A stretch of DNA of 64,000 nucleotides from Halorientalis sp. IM1011 (lineage in GTDB: Archaea > Halobacteriota > Halobacteria > Halobacteriales > Haloarculaceae): NCBI RefSeq assembly GCF_001989615.1, contig NZ_CP019067.1:2232001-2296000 (forward strand), written 5' to 3'. This document shows positions 1 to 8,813 of the stretch, one piece after another; position 1 is the stretch's first letter; every line of letters begins with the position of its first letter. The translations under genes were made by a program, and so were the position numbers. The notes beneath the pieces were generated by a model, which had not been told where the DNA came from, ran no database searches, and saw only the letters and a program-made list of their open reading frames with translations.

Positions 1-792
1 ATCGACGACGAGGTGCTGGCCGCCCTCGCCCGGGCGGGAATCCTCGCCGTCGAGCGGACCCGACAGGACGAGCTGCACAAACTCGCCCGGGCGACCGGTG
101 CAGAGATGGTCATGCGTGTCGACGAACTCACGCCCGAGCACGTCGGCCGCGCGGGGCGCATCGAGCGGCGCACCGTCGCCGGAACCCACCTCGCCGTCGT
201 CGGTGACTGCCCCGACAGCGAACAGCGATCCCTGCTCCTGCGTGGTGGGACCGAGCACGTCATTGCGGAGACGAAGCGATTGATCGAGAACTGCCTCGAC
301 GACGTGACGCTGGCCATCGAGACCGACGGTGTCGTCCCCGGCGGCGGCGCGACGGAGGTCGCCCTCGCGGCCACGCTCCGAGACGCCGCCGACGGCGTCG
401 CCGGCCGCGAACAACTCGCCGTGACCGCAGTCGCCGACGCACTGGAGGCGATTCCGCGCACGCTGGCGGCGAGCGCCGGCTTGGATCCGATCGACACCGT
501 CCTCGCCCTTCGCAATCGTCACGATGGAGGTGACGAGACGGCCGGACTCGACGTGACGACCGGTCAGGTGGCGGACATGGTCGACAGCGGCGTCCTCGAC
601 CCGGTCCAGGTCAAGCGACACGCGATCACGGGTGCCATCGAAGCCGCGACGGTTCTCGTCGGCATCGACGACGTGATCCTGGCGACCTCGGACGACGAGT
701 CCGAGCACGGCCACGACCACGACCATGGCCACGAGGGTGGTCACGGCGGCGTGGAGGCAACCGGCGGGTATCCCTGGGCCGTCGGTCACTAA
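1..792 (+). CDS. Thermosome (group II chaperonin) subunit, C-terminal part
   Basis: The reading frame is open from base 1, so the gene begins upstream and only about 263 residues are seen. The motif VVPGGGATEVALA, followed by an acidic helix-rich stretch and a conserved C-terminal equatorial domain (GLDPIDTVLALR, then DPVQVKRHAI and ATVLVGIDDVI), is that of archaeal thermosome/CCT subunits, ATP-driven ring chaperones of the cytosol. The C-terminus is a flexible His/Gly/Asp/Glu-rich tail (HGHDHDHGHEGGHGG), usual for halophilic thermosome tails although the histidine content is high. Family is certain; which paralogue (alpha, beta or gamma) is not decidable here. Confidence 0.93.
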   Translation: MDDEVLAALARAGILAVERTRQDELHKLARATGAEMVMRVDELTPEHVGRAGRIERRTVAGTHLAVVGDCPDSEQRSLLLRGGTEHVIAETKRLIENCLDDVTLAIETDGVVPGGGATEVALAATLRDAADGVAGREQLAVTAVADALEAIPRTLAASAGLDPIDTVLALRNRHDGGDETAGLDVTTGQVADMVDSGVLDPVQVKRHAITGAIEAATVLVGIDDVILATSDDESEHGHDHDHGHEGGHGGVEATGGYPWAVGH

Positions 793-852
793 TACCTGTT
801 CGAGAGTACGAGGCGATCGGTGCGCCGGTCGAAAAAGCGAACTGCGGCGAGT

Positions 853-2115
853 TCAGGACGGCTTGGCCAGGTCGCCCCGGTCGGTCGAGGGCGCGGTCTC
901 GTCTGCGAGTCCGTCGGGGTCGATATCGAACTCGAAGACCTCCTTCGGGACGGAGACGGTGACGCAGGTGTTGGGCAGGTCGACGATACCGGCGATGCGG
1001 CTCTCGACGGGCACGCAACTGAGCAGCTGGTAGGCCTGCTCGCGCGTGTAGCCGAACTGTGCGAGGTAGTCGATGGCGTCCAGGCAGGCCCGGCGCATGC
1101 CGACGTTCGCGTTCTTGTAGTGCTGGGTCCCTTCCTCGTCGACGGAGTAGCCCTCGAAGACGACGTACTCCGAGAACTGCGGCTCGACGTTGCCGGGCGT
1201 GAACAGGGCGTAATCGGTCCCCATCTTCTCCATCCCGTTCTTCACGAGGTCCACCTTCAGGTCGATGAAGCCCGCCATCTCGATCGCCCCACAGAAGGTG
1301 ATCTCGCCGTCGCCCTGCGAGAAGTGCAGGTCGCCCGTGATCAGGTTCGCACCGTCGACGAACACGGGCAGGTACACGCGTGAGCCGCGGCTCAGGTTCT
1401 TGATGTCACAGTTGCCGGCGTTCTCCCGCGGCGGGATCGTCCGAGCGGCCTCCGCGGCCGCCTCGTCGACTTCGTCGTCGTCGAGGTCGCCGAGCAACAC
1501 GTCGTCGGATTCCGGGGGCAGGGCCAGCGGCGGTTCCTCCTCGCGGGTCTCGTGATTAACGGCCGTCTCGTCGTCCGGGCCACGGTCGATGAGCGCCTGT
1601 TCGCGCTCGTTCCACTCCTCGAGTAGCTCGTGGGAGGGTGCTGTGCCCACGATCCCCGGGTGTGAGAGCCCGGCGAATCGGACGTCCGGGATGTGCCGTG
1701 AGGTGGCGTAGACGCCATCGAAATCCCAGATGGACTTTCGCGCTTCCGGGAAGTGGTCGGTGAGGAACCCACCGCCGTTGTCGAGTTCGAAGATGCCGTT
1801 GAACCCCCACTCGTGGTCCGGGAACGGGCCGAGGTCGAGGATATCGACGACCAGCATGTCGCCGGGTTCGGCACCCTCGACGCGAATCGGCCCACTGAGG
1901 TGATGGTTCGGCGCGAGGTCCATGTCTCTGATATCGTCGGCACTGTCGTCGTTGACGACCTGATCCCCCGTCCAGTCTAGACACTCGACGCGGAACTTCT
2001 CCCCCGGTTCGACGCTCGCTGCCGGCGGGACGTCCGGATGCCAGCGATTGACGATCGGGTCGGGCTGGTCTGCTATGTCGCTGTCGACGTCGACCTCGAA
2101 TACGGTCTCGGGCAT
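853..2115 (-). CDS. Acetamidase/formamidase family protein
   Basis: 420 residues, the usual length for the FmdA/AmdA family, which hydrolyses short aliphatic amides to acid plus ammonia in the cytosol. Visible family blocks are PGDMLVVDILDLGPFPD, the region around FAGLSHPGIVGTAPS, then NCDIKNLSRGSRVYLPVFV and LHFSQGDGEITFCGAIE with the conserved D/H/E/C residues of the active-site sheet. It starts at an ATG with a short AT-rich leader and converges on the thermosome gene. Substrate (formamide or acetamide) cannot be told from the sequence. Confidence 0.92.
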   Translation of the reverse strand: MPETVFEVDVDSDIADQPDPIVNRWHPDVPPAASVEPGEKFRVECLDWTGDQVVNDDSADDIRDMDLAPNHHLSGPIRVEGAEPGDMLVVDILDLGPFPDHEWGFNGIFELDNGGGFLTDHFPEARKSIWDFDGVYATSRHIPDVRFAGLSHPGIVGTAPSHELLEEWNEREQALIDRGPDDETAVNHETREEEPPLALPPESDDVLLGDLDDDEVDEAAAEAARTIPPRENAGNCDIKNLSRGSRVYLPVFVDGANLITGDLHFSQGDGEITFCGAIEMAGFIDLKVDLVKNGMEKMGTDYALFTPGNVEPQFSEYVVFEGYSVDEEGTQHYKNANVGMRRACLDAIDYLAQFGYTREQAYQLLSCVPVESRIAGIVDLPNTCVTVSVPKEVFEFDIDPDGLADETAPSTDRGDLAKPS

Positions 2116-2295
2116 GGTCTAGACCAACACACCACATGTACTGGGGTAATCCTATTTGACACGTGGGACGGTTTACCTACAGCGCTCCTACGGTGTGTCC
2201 CTCATCTGGGTCTGGTTCCGCAACGATTGGGTGCAGGGTGTTCTATCTGACAGTACGTTTAACATCGACTCCGGCGAATTGTGGAGGGCCCGACC

Positions 2296-2955
2296 ATGTC
2301 CGATCAACAGCTCCCGACGGCACACATCGAACTGTATCTGGACTGCTGGGAGACGTTCGGGACGGCGGAATTTTCACCCGAGCGGTGCCGTGCCACGCTG
2401 ACACCGCCCGCGGACGATGGCCGCTCGGATTGGGAACGTGGAGACGTAGAGCGAGTCGCGGAGACACTCGTCGCAGCGGGTCTGCTGGACCGAACTGCCG
2501 AGCGCCGATACCAGGTTCGCCTCACGCCGGACGACGACCTCGACGACTGGATCGATCACTGTGTTTCGCGCACCGCGTCCCTCCACGAGGCAGTTCAGTC
2601 GGCACTCGGGAACCGAGACTCGCCTGCTTCGGAGTCCACTGGGGCTGACGTGGTCGACTTCGAGGGGGCTACCTATCTCCGGATCCCGGTCACCCCCGAG
2701 ACGACGGTCGGGGACCTCGCGAGTGCACTCTCGGACACGTTCGATGCGAATCCCGATCACGAACACGTCGTACTGACTGCGCCGGCCGACGAGGCCGCAC
2801 ACGTCCAGCACCTCGCCGACAGTCTCTGTGGCTCCGACGCCGATCAGTTGGAGTCGGCCTCACTACAGAAGGTAACCACACAGGTCCTGGGGGCCGATCC
2901 GGACACGCTCACCTTTCGTCTCTTTCTCACTCGCTCGGACAGTTACCCGGGATAA
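2296..2955 (+). CDS. Uncharacterised haloarchaeal protein with HTH-like N-terminus
   Basis: 219 residues if started at the ATG at 2296; a GTG five codons upstream (2281) is possible but less likely. The N-terminal ~85 residues (ERCRATLTPPADDGRSDWER, then VERVAETLVAAGLLDRT and a beta-strand Y-Q-V) look like a winged-helix module. The rest is a small alpha/beta domain with no catalytic motif I recognise. It is divergent from the amidase gene with about 180 bp between. No function is offered. Confidence 0.7.
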   Translation: MSDQQLPTAHIELYLDCWETFGTAEFSPERCRATLTPPADDGRSDWERGDVERVAETLVAAGLLDRTAERRYQVRLTPDDDLDDWIDHCVSRTASLHEAVQSALGNRDSPASESTGADVVDFEGATYLRIPVTPETTVGDLASALSDTFDANPDHEHVVLTAPADEAAHVQHLADSLCGSDADQLESASLQKVTTQVLGADPDTLTFRLFLTRSDSYPG

Positions 2956-3023
2956 CAGGTCGCTGGACGCCCACGTCGACGAACGCTCTTGGCCGTCCAC
3001 GCCGAACTGTGGTACGTGTACCC

Positions 3024-3614
3024 ATGACCGGACGCATCCCGATCGTCGAACCGGGCGAATCGGCGGACGAGGCGGTAAACGACTTGCTCCGCGAGGCCAC
3101 CGAGGACTGGTACGAGGACGCGGCGTTCTTCGGGGCGATGGCCCATCGACCGACGGTTTTCAAGCGCCTCGTCGATACGCTCGGTTCGTTCCCCCAGTCC
3201 GACGGCCTCACGCCCGCGTTGCTGGAACTGGTCCGACTCCGGATCGCCGCCTGTCACGAGTGTGCCTACTGTGGGACGGTCCGGACGACGGATCTCCGGG
3301 ACGAGGTCGAACCGAAGGAAGCGGCCGTCCTCGGCGACGAGATCGACGACACAGCGCTCAGTCACCGAGAGAGTTTGGCCGTGCGGCTCGGCGAGTTACT
3401 CTCGACGGACCCTCACCGGATCTCGGACGACTTCTTCGAGGACCTCGAGTCGGAGTTCTCGACGGCGGAACTCGTGGAACTCCTGTTGTTCTGTAGCCTC
3501 GAAGTCGGACTCGACCGGTTCACGATCGCACTGACGCTCGATACGACGGCGGAGAGCCCGTACCCGACGGGACTCGAGTATCCGTTCTCGACTCGCGACC
3601 AGCAGGACCGGTGA
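3024..3614 (+). CDS. Carboxymuconolactone decarboxylase / AhpD-like protein
   Basis: 196 residues from the ATG at 3024 (an in-frame GTG at 3009 adds five residues). The central segment LLELVRLRIAACHECAYC carries the C-x2-C pair of the AhpD/CMD fold, normally a peroxide-linked or alkylhydroperoxidase-type thiol centre. The helix pairs before and after it (FGAMAHRPTVFKRL, LGELLSTDPHRISDDFFEDL) fit the all-helical CMD fold. It stands alone, convergent with the acyl-CoA ligase gene. The true substrate is unknown; many family members are only predicted redox proteins. Confidence 0.85.
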   Translation: MTGRIPIVEPGESADEAVNDLLREATEDWYEDAAFFGAMAHRPTVFKRLVDTLGSFPQSDGLTPALLELVRLRIAACHECAYCGTVRTTDLRDEVEPKEAAVLGDEIDDTALSHRESLAVRLGELLSTDPHRISDDFFEDLESEFSTAELVELLLFCSLEVGLDRFTIALTLDTTAESPYPTGLEYPFSTRDQQDR

Positions 3615-3650
3615 CCGAATGCCCGGTGAATCCCATAATGGTCCGTTCGG

Positions 3651-5321
3651 TCAGCCCTCGGCGTCACGCTCACGCAGCTTCCGGCGCTGGATCTTCCCGG
3701 TCGTGGTCGTCGGTAACGCGTCGACGAACGCGATCTCGCGTGGATACTCGTACTTCGCGAGGGCGTCCTTGACCAGCTGCCGAATCGCGTCGCGGAGGGC
3801 GTCGTCTCCGTCGACGCCGGCGACGGGTTCGACGAACGCCTTGATGATCTCGCCGCGGGTGTCGTCGGGGACACCGACGACGCCGACCTGCTCGACCGCC
3901 GGGTGTTCGAGGATGGCACTCTCCACTTCTCCGGGACCGACGCGATATCCGGCCGTGATGATGATATCGTCGTCGCGCGATTTGAACCAGAAGTAGCCCT
4001 CCTCGTCGCGGTAGCCCAGGTCCTCGGTGAGGTGCCAGCGAGCGCCGTCGGGGCCCTCGACGGTCGCCGCGTCGGTCTTTTCGGGTTCGTTCCAGTACTC
4101 CTGGAAGATGACCGGATCCTCGTCGCGGCGCACCGCGATCATCCCCACCTCGCCGTCGGGGCGGCGCTCACCGGTCTCCTGATCGACGATCGCCACGTCG
4201 TGGCCGGGGACCGGTTTGCCCATGCTGCCGGCCTGCACCGGGAACCATGCCCGGCAGTTCGTCACGAGGAGGTTGGCTTCCGTCTGTCCGTAGAGTTCGT
4301 TGACGGCGACGCCGCCCAGTTCCGCGTCGGCCCAGTCGAGGATCTCCGGTGTCAGCGGTTCGCCGCCCGAACTGATCGCTTCGAGGGCGAGATCGTACTG
4401 CTCGGTGGGATCGTCGACGCTCATCAGCATCCGGATCGCCGTCGGCGGCAGGAAACTGTGGGTGACGCCGAACTCCTCGCAGATCTCGAAGGCCGTTTCG
4501 GCGTCGAATTGCCCCATCGGGTAGCTGACGACCGGCTGGCCGTAGTGCCAGGCCGGGAAGACCACGTCACCGAGCGCGCCGATCCACGCCCAGTCGGCCG
4601 GCGTCCAGTACGTCGAATCGAAGACGTCCTGCTCGAAGTACATGTAGAAAGCTGGACAGTGGCCGGCCCAGAGACCGTGGCCGTGGAGGACGCCCTTGGG
4701 TGGTCCGGTGGAGCCGCTCGTGTAGATGATGATCGCGGGGGTCTCCTCGGTGGTGTCGACGATATCGAACTCGGTGTCGTGACCGGCGTACAGCTCGTCG
4801 AACCGTTCGATATCGTCGGCCGTCTCGTCGGCTGTCTCGCCGGCGTCCACGGCGACGACGTGGTCCAGATCCGGACAGTCCTCGCGTACCTCTGTGACGG
4901 TATCGAGTACCGATCGGTCGGCGACGACGGCCTTCGCCCCGCTGTCCTGCAGCCGGTACCGGAGGGCATCGGTCCCGAAGAGTATCGACAACGGTAGCGA
5001 GATCGCGCCGAGTTTCCAGCACGCGAGATGCGTCAGGGGATTCGCCGGCTTCTGCGGAACGACGATCGCGACGCGGTCACCACGCTCGATGCCACGCGCA
5101 GCCAGTGCGTTGGCGACCCGGTTCGATAGCTCGTCGAGGTCTTGGACGCTGTAGGTCTCCCGCCGTCCGTCCGGATACGCCTGGTGGAGCAGCGGACTCC
5201 CGAAATCGTCGTGTTTCCGAAGCAGATCCCACGCGAGATTGTACCCGTCGGGGAACTCCCACTCGAACTGTTCGTGGGCCCGATCGTAGGTCTCGTACTC
5301 CGGTGTGATATGCCAACTCAT
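3651..5321 (-). CDS. AMP-forming acyl-CoA synthetase
   Basis: 556 residues. The P-loop-like A3 motif IIIYTSGSTGPPKG (near residue 200), the A5 region ELYGQTEANLL, the A7/A8 region DLGYRDEEGYFWFKSRDDD with IITAGYRVGP, and the C-terminal catalytic lysine block PTTTTGKIQRRKLRE are all present and in order, so the enzyme should be active. It adenylates a carboxylate and transfers it to CoA. The closest flavour is medium-chain or acetyl/benzoate-CoA-ligase-like; chain length is not resolvable. It is a single gene, with no operon partner on its strand. Confidence 0.93.
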   Translation of the reverse strand: MSWHITPEYETYDRAHEQFEWEFPDGYNLAWDLLRKHDDFGSPLLHQAYPDGRRETYSVQDLDELSNRVANALAARGIERGDRVAIVVPQKPANPLTHLACWKLGAISLPLSILFGTDALRYRLQDSGAKAVVADRSVLDTVTEVREDCPDLDHVVAVDAGETADETADDIERFDELYAGHDTEFDIVDTTEETPAIIIYTSGSTGPPKGVLHGHGLWAGHCPAFYMYFEQDVFDSTYWTPADWAWIGALGDVVFPAWHYGQPVVSYPMGQFDAETAFEICEEFGVTHSFLPPTAIRMLMSVDDPTEQYDLALEAISSGGEPLTPEILDWADAELGGVAVNELYGQTEANLLVTNCRAWFPVQAGSMGKPVPGHDVAIVDQETGERRPDGEVGMIAVRRDEDPVIFQEYWNEPEKTDAATVEGPDGARWHLTEDLGYRDEEGYFWFKSRDDDIIITAGYRVGPGEVESAILEHPAVEQVGVVGVPDDTRGEIIKAFVEPVAGVDGDDALRDAIRQLVKDALAKYEYPREIAFVDALPTTTTGKIQRRKLRERDAEG

Positions 5322-5323
5322 GA

Positions 5324-5518
5324 CTAATAGTCGAAGAGCATTCCATATAGAACCCGATATTTACATGTAATCTCACTGCCCGCTGTAAGTGCTGTCGTGA
5401 CCGCTTCCGTGCGGTCACTCAAATCGTTGGGTTGGTGAGCAACGTTGTGATGGTGTTCTTCAGCAAAACGGTGCCAGTTGTGGCAATGTGTATCGTCCAC
5501 GACGGTCAGGTACTCCAT
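5324..5518 (-). CDS. Small uncharacterised ORF, possibly part of a decayed gene
   Basis: 64 codons. The first part is rich in His/Cys/Trp (DDTHCHNWHRFAEEHHHN), the rest resembles no family I know. Its ATG lies inside the last codons of the upstream small ORF, so the two could be translationally coupled or could be two pieces of one frameshifted gene. The lower GC and lack of a clear ribosome site make it doubtful. Confidence 0.25.
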   Translation of the reverse strand: MEYLTVVDDTHCHNWHRFAEEHHHNVAHQPNDLSDRTEAVTTALTAGSEITCKYRVLYGMLFDY

Positions 5519-5691
5519 CCTGTGGGGCTCGATATGGGTGCCGAGGAGAGGTCCGACGAAAAGTCGACCTGCTCATACCAACTCTGTTTCCTCACTTTCG
5601 ATCCGAACTGCATGGAGCCGACAGCCACGACCGTGAGGAATATCAGACGACTGATAAAGTCCAGAAAAAGTGCCAACGGCAGCGGAACCAC
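5506..5691 (-). CDS. Small membrane ORF downstream of the nucleotidyltransferase
   Basis: 61 codons beginning 24 bp after the stop of the RlaP-like gene on the same strand. One clear membrane segment spans about residues 4-28 (LPLALFLDFISRLIFL and onward), followed by a charged tail. It may be a coupled third gene of the Ro60/RlaP operon or noise in a 390-bp gap. No homologue recognised. Confidence 0.3.
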   Translation of the reverse strand: MVPLPLALFLDFISRLIFLTVVAVGSMQFGSKVRKQSWYEQVDFSSDLSSAPISSPTGWST

Positions 5692-5715
5692 GTGTCTCCG
5701 GGGCCGTTGGCACAG

Positions 5716-6537
5716 TCACGTCCGGACTTTCCGCATCCAGTCGTCCAGTGCCTCACGATACCCGGACTTGTCAGGCTCCGGCAGCGGATCCAGGGCGTTG
5801 AACTGCTGCGTGATTGCATCACGGGCACGGGATTCGAGGTCGTCCGACAGAATCTCGTCGCCGGCTGTACGCTTGTGTGCGACCAGGTCCGCGACCAGTT
5901 CGGGGTTGCCGCCGTCGACAGCCTCGGCGAGTGCGAACACGTCGGCTTCGATATCCTCGTCATCGAGAACGTACTGCGCGCCGAGTAGCCCACGATAGAC
6001 GTAGAGGAAATTCTTGGCGACAGGCGTGTACCCCTGTTCTTTCTCCGGGTCGAGGTGCTTGTAGTAGTTCGACTTGGCCATGCCCAGGTAGGCGTGCGGG
6101 ACGTTCATCGGGAGGTAGTCCCGGATGAGTTCCTGCAACGCGTCCATCTCCAGGGGCATTCCGTTCATGACCGTCGGGGCCTCGAAGACCAGTTCGACGA
6201 CATTGTAGTTGGCCTTCGCCAGCAGCGAACCGAACTTCCGGAGTTCGTAGCTCCGGAGGTCGACCTCGGGGTACTCCTCGAAACCCTCGGTGACGCCGTC
6301 CATGTTGACGGTCACCTCCTCGGCCGGCGTCTCCAGATACGCGTACTCCGCGGCGGGCGCGACGTGGATGCCGCGCACGTCGATGTCACTGTCGGCACTG
6401 TCGAAGCCGTAGACGTGACTGCCCGTAACCGCGTAGAATCGCGGACGGTGCTGGGTTCCTTTCCGAGCGACCGCAGTTTCGATGAACTCGCGAATCTCTG
6501 CGGCACTGTACTCCAACTCCAGATCGTCGATCGTCAT
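5716..6537 (-). CDS. RlaP-type nucleotidyltransferase (RNA-repair-associated pol-beta fold)
   Basis: 273 residues. The polymerase-beta nucleotidyltransferase signature is at residues 39-53: GSHVYGFDSADSDIDVRG, with the G-S pair and the D51/D53 metal-binding aspartates. Flanking features fit the RlaP/PF10127 family: an N-terminal helix, a beta strand after the motif, then a helical C-terminal half with AYLGMAKSNYYKHL. The family is known from bacterial RNA-repair neighbourhoods beside RNA ligases (RtcB and others) and is thought to add or mend nucleotides at RNA ends. Here it lies on the same strand as, and downstream of, the Ro60-like gene and the tRNA array, which supports an RNA-end-processing role. 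The substrate (tRNA 3' ends, Y RNA) is inference. Confidence 0.85.
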   Translation of the reverse strand: MTIDDLELEYSAAEIREFIETAVARKGTQHRPRFYAVTGSHVYGFDSADSDIDVRGIHVAPAAEYAYLETPAEEVTVNMDGVTEGFEEYPEVDLRSYELRKFGSLLAKANYNVVELVFEAPTVMNGMPLEMDALQELIRDYLPMNVPHAYLGMAKSNYYKHLDPEKEQGYTPVAKNFLYVYRGLLGAQYVLDDEDIEADVFALAEAVDGGNPELVADLVAHKRTAGDEILSDDLESRARDAITQQFNALDPLPEPDKSGYREALDDWMRKVRT

Positions 6538-6591
6538 TCGTACTCACCTCGTTTCTCGTCGTCCCTATTCACATCAACCGACCGGGGAGCA

Positions 6592-6894
6592 TCAACCGTT
6601 GGCCACCAGTCGGTCGACGGTGTCGACACAGACCGCGTCGGAGAGCCCCTCGCGAAGATCCTCGACGGCCGCGCCGCTCTCGATGGTGACGGCGACGGTC
6701 ACGAGCGTCGCGGTGAACCGCGGTTCGAGGTCGCGGAGGCCGTCGATAGTGACCGCGCGGACGCCCTCGATGCGACCGAGCCGGCACTCGGCGTCGGTCG
6801 CGAGATCATCTCCGGCGCTGTCGGGGATTCGGACGGCCAGCACTGCCGTCACGGTCGTCGTGGTCTGTTCAGTATCGGTGTCTGTGATTGCCAT
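6592..6894 (-). CDS. 100-residue alpha/beta protein in the Ro60 locus
   Basis: The start is the ATG at 6894, preceded by an excellent ribosome site (GGAGGTGA); the frame stays open upstream, but that stretch lies across the tRNA-Gly gene and is not coding. Predicted order is beta (TVTAVLAVRIP), helix, beta (VRAVTIDGL), beta (FTATLVTVAVTIES), helix (AVEDLREGLSDA): a ferredoxin-like or ACT-like fold, often RNA- or ligand-binding. It sits 54 bp upstream of the RlaP-like gene and just after the tRNA-Gly and Ro60 genes, all minus strand, so is probably in the same transcript. No family recognised. Confidence 0.75.
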   Translation of the reverse strand: MAITDTDTEQTTTTVTAVLAVRIPDSAGDDLATDAECRLGRIEGVRAVTIDGLRDLEPRFTATLVTVAVTIESGAAVEDLREGLSDAVCVDTVDRLVANG

Positions 6895-6922
6895 GTCTGT
6901 CACCTCCGTTGGAGAGCGGCGC

Positions 6923-6966
6923 GAGAATCGACCAGTGCGAACCGATGGGTTCGCAGGGTGATTCTC
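6923..6966 (-). other. Two-part stem-loop upstream of the 100-residue gene
   Basis: An outer helix (GAGAATC with GATTCTC) and an inner 8-bp helix (TGCGAACC with GGTTCGCA) are separated by a small internal loop and closed by four nucleotides. It lies between the tRNA-Gly gene and the start codon at 6894. It could be a processing signal, a translation-control hairpin, or a relic of a tRNA T-arm. The seven-by-eight pairing is exact. Confidence 0.55.
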
Positions 6967-7039
6967 GGTCGGTGTGAGCGGCGAGACGCGACGCGTCGAG
7001 CCGCGAGCCGCGCGGTCGACACCGCGAGCCACACTCCGA

Positions 7040-7114
7040 TGCGCGAGGAACGATTCGAACGCTCGTCTCGGCCCTGGCGAGGCCGCGTGATCGGCCAAGC
7101 TACACCACTCGCGC
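7040..7114 (-). tRNA. tRNA-Gly(GCC)
   Basis: Acceptor helix CTCGCGC/GCGCGAG is perfect; T-loop TTCGAAT; anticodon stem CGGCC/GGCCG. The anticodon loop reads TCGCCAG, so position 33 is C instead of the near-universal U. A73. It lies between the Ro60 gene and the 100-residue gene. Confidence 0.85.
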
Positions 7115-7139
7115 GTACTTCGAAAAATTGGAATCCGCA

Positions 7140-8669
7140 CTACAGCGGTTCGACGGCATCGATCTCGTCGATGACCTGCATCGGCTGCTCGGCGTGCTGG
7201 ATGAACTCCAGGACGCTCTCCGACCAGCCAGAGACGTTGTACACGTCCTCGTAGCCCTCTGGTGTGACGAGGTCGCCGTAGGACGCCAGGTCGATCAGGT
7301 ACAGCGACGCGTGCGGCGCGACCGTGTCTCGGTAGGCGTCGAACTCCTCGCGAACCGTCGCAGTATCGTCGCTGAACCCGATTCGGGAGTCCCAGATCTG
7401 CATGTCGGTGAACATGACGATGCGTTCGACAGCGATCGCCTCCTCGCGGAGCTGTCGCAGCGCCTTCCAGCCGTTCGTCGAATGACCGACGTCTTCGCCG
7501 ATGCCCAGCAGGGCGTCCTGTCGCTGGAGGACCGGCGCGTCGGCGTGCATCGGGACTTCCTGGAAGTCGTCACCGAAGCCGCCGACGCGGGCACCCCGGT
7601 CGGCGAGGATCGCACCGAACAGTGAGCCGATCTCTTTGTACCGGAGGGTGCCGTTCTGCGAGAGCGTGGCGTCCATCGACCCCGAGAGGTCGACGGCGAC
7701 GAACGTCTCGCCCAGGCCGTCCGGAACGTTCTCGACGGCCACGTCGATGGCCTGTTCCAGCCAGCGCTCGACGGCCGGCGCGTCGATCCGGGCCGCCTGA
7801 AGGGCCGTGTAGGCCTGGTAGTACCGGAACGGGTACAGCGGGGCGTGGCGCACCGCTTCGAGGTCGAGGTGGTCGACGATCGTTGCCTCGTCGACGCCAG
7901 CCTCGAGCATGTTTCGGAGGTTCCGGATCGACGCGAAGATCGGCAGCGTGTACGCCTCGTCTTCGATCAGTGTCTCCCAGGCTTCACGGGTGTTCCCGCG
8001 CTCGGAGATCACCGTTTCCCAGGTGTTCGGGGCTGGGAGCGGTTCGACATCCGGGTAATCGTCGAGGTCGCCGCGCATGAACCGCTCGAACAAGGCCTCC
8101 TGGTCAGCGTCGACCGGTGTCGGGTGAACGCGGTTGAACACGTCGTGTAGCGTCACCTCACGCCGCGAGAGCGTGTACTTCCCGAGCGTGTAGGCGTCGG
8201 CCATCTCGACGAGGGCGTCCTCGATACCCCGACGGAGCGGCCACGGGGCGGTGCCGCCGAAGAAGTCGTCGTGAATCGCCAGCGCGGTCGCCGTCTCGTC
8301 CATCCGCTGGACGATCGACGGCGTCCACTCGCGGATCAGCGACTCGTCGGAGTCGTCTTTGAACCGGTCGTCGTTGGCCGCCAGCACGAGCAGTACCTGC
8401 GGCACGTCCCGCAGGTAGAGTTCCTGGCGGGCGTACGCAGCGAGTTTGAGGACGAACTTGGGGTCGTGGTCGGCCGCCACGTCGAATCGCTCGACGATGG
8501 CCGCGAGATGTGCCTCGTCGGACTCGTAGTACGAGTCTTCGAGCAGCTGGTTGATCGTTCGTTTGTACAGGGCGAGTCGCGGATCGACAGGCGCGAACGC
8601 CTCCCCACCTTCGTGGTTGGTCGTCCGTGTCGCCTCCGCGAGCGTCTGTTTGGTGTCGTTGAATTTCAT
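7140..8669 (-). CDS. Ro60-like TROVE-domain protein (Rsr homologue)
   Basis: 509 residues from the ATG at 8669; the frame continues upstream only through the tRNA-Arg region. The N-terminal ~300 residues are a helical-repeat TROVE domain (RLALYKRTINQLLEDSYY, FVLKLAAYARQELYLRDVPQ, WPLRRGIEDALVEMAD). The C-terminal third is a vWA domain with an intact MIDAS: VAVDLSGSMD near residue 325 and IVMFTDMQIWDS later. This is the two-domain plan of Ro60, a ring that binds misfolded RNA ends in its cavity and Y RNA on its outer rim, and in bacteria works with Y RNAs and 3'-exonucleases. Its promoter-proximal neighbours here are a tRNA-Arg and four Y RNA-like elements on the same strand; RlaP is downstream. 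Confidence 0.92.
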   Translation of the reverse strand: MKFNDTKQTLAEATRTTNHEGGEAFAPVDPRLALYKRTINQLLEDSYYESDEAHLAAIVERFDVAADHDPKFVLKLAAYARQELYLRDVPQVLLVLAANDDRFKDDSDESLIREWTPSIVQRMDETATALAIHDDFFGGTAPWPLRRGIEDALVEMADAYTLGKYTLSRREVTLHDVFNRVHPTPVDADQEALFERFMRGDLDDYPDVEPLPAPNTWETVISERGNTREAWETLIEDEAYTLPIFASIRNLRNMLEAGVDEATIVDHLDLEAVRHAPLYPFRYYQAYTALQAARIDAPAVERWLEQAIDVAVENVPDGLGETFVAVDLSGSMDATLSQNGTLRYKEIGSLFGAILADRGARVGGFGDDFQEVPMHADAPVLQRQDALLGIGEDVGHSTNGWKALRQLREEAIAVERIVMFTDMQIWDSRIGFSDDTATVREEFDAYRDTVAPHASLYLIDLASYGDLVTPEGYEDVYNVSGWSESVLEFIQHAEQPMQVIDEIDAVEPL

Positions 8670-8733
8670 ACTACCATCGGAGCCGTAACAGACGGCTCCA
8701 GACTGACTGCCAGCGGGGACCGCAGGCAGCGAA

Positions 8734-8808
8734 CGCCCTCGGCACGATTCGAACGTGCGGCACTTGGCTTCGAAAGCCAGCACTCTGTCCAGACTGAGCT
8801 ACGAAGGC
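8734..8808 (-). tRNA. tRNA-Arg(TCG)
   Basis: Cloverleaf complete: acceptor GCCTTCG with CGAGGGC (one G-U), T-arm GCACG-type stem with TTCGAAT loop, anticodon loop TTTCGAA. It is the last array member before the Ro60 start codon (64 bp), and 5 bp from Y RNA-like copy D. Confidence 0.88.
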
Positions 8809-8813
8809 AGGCA

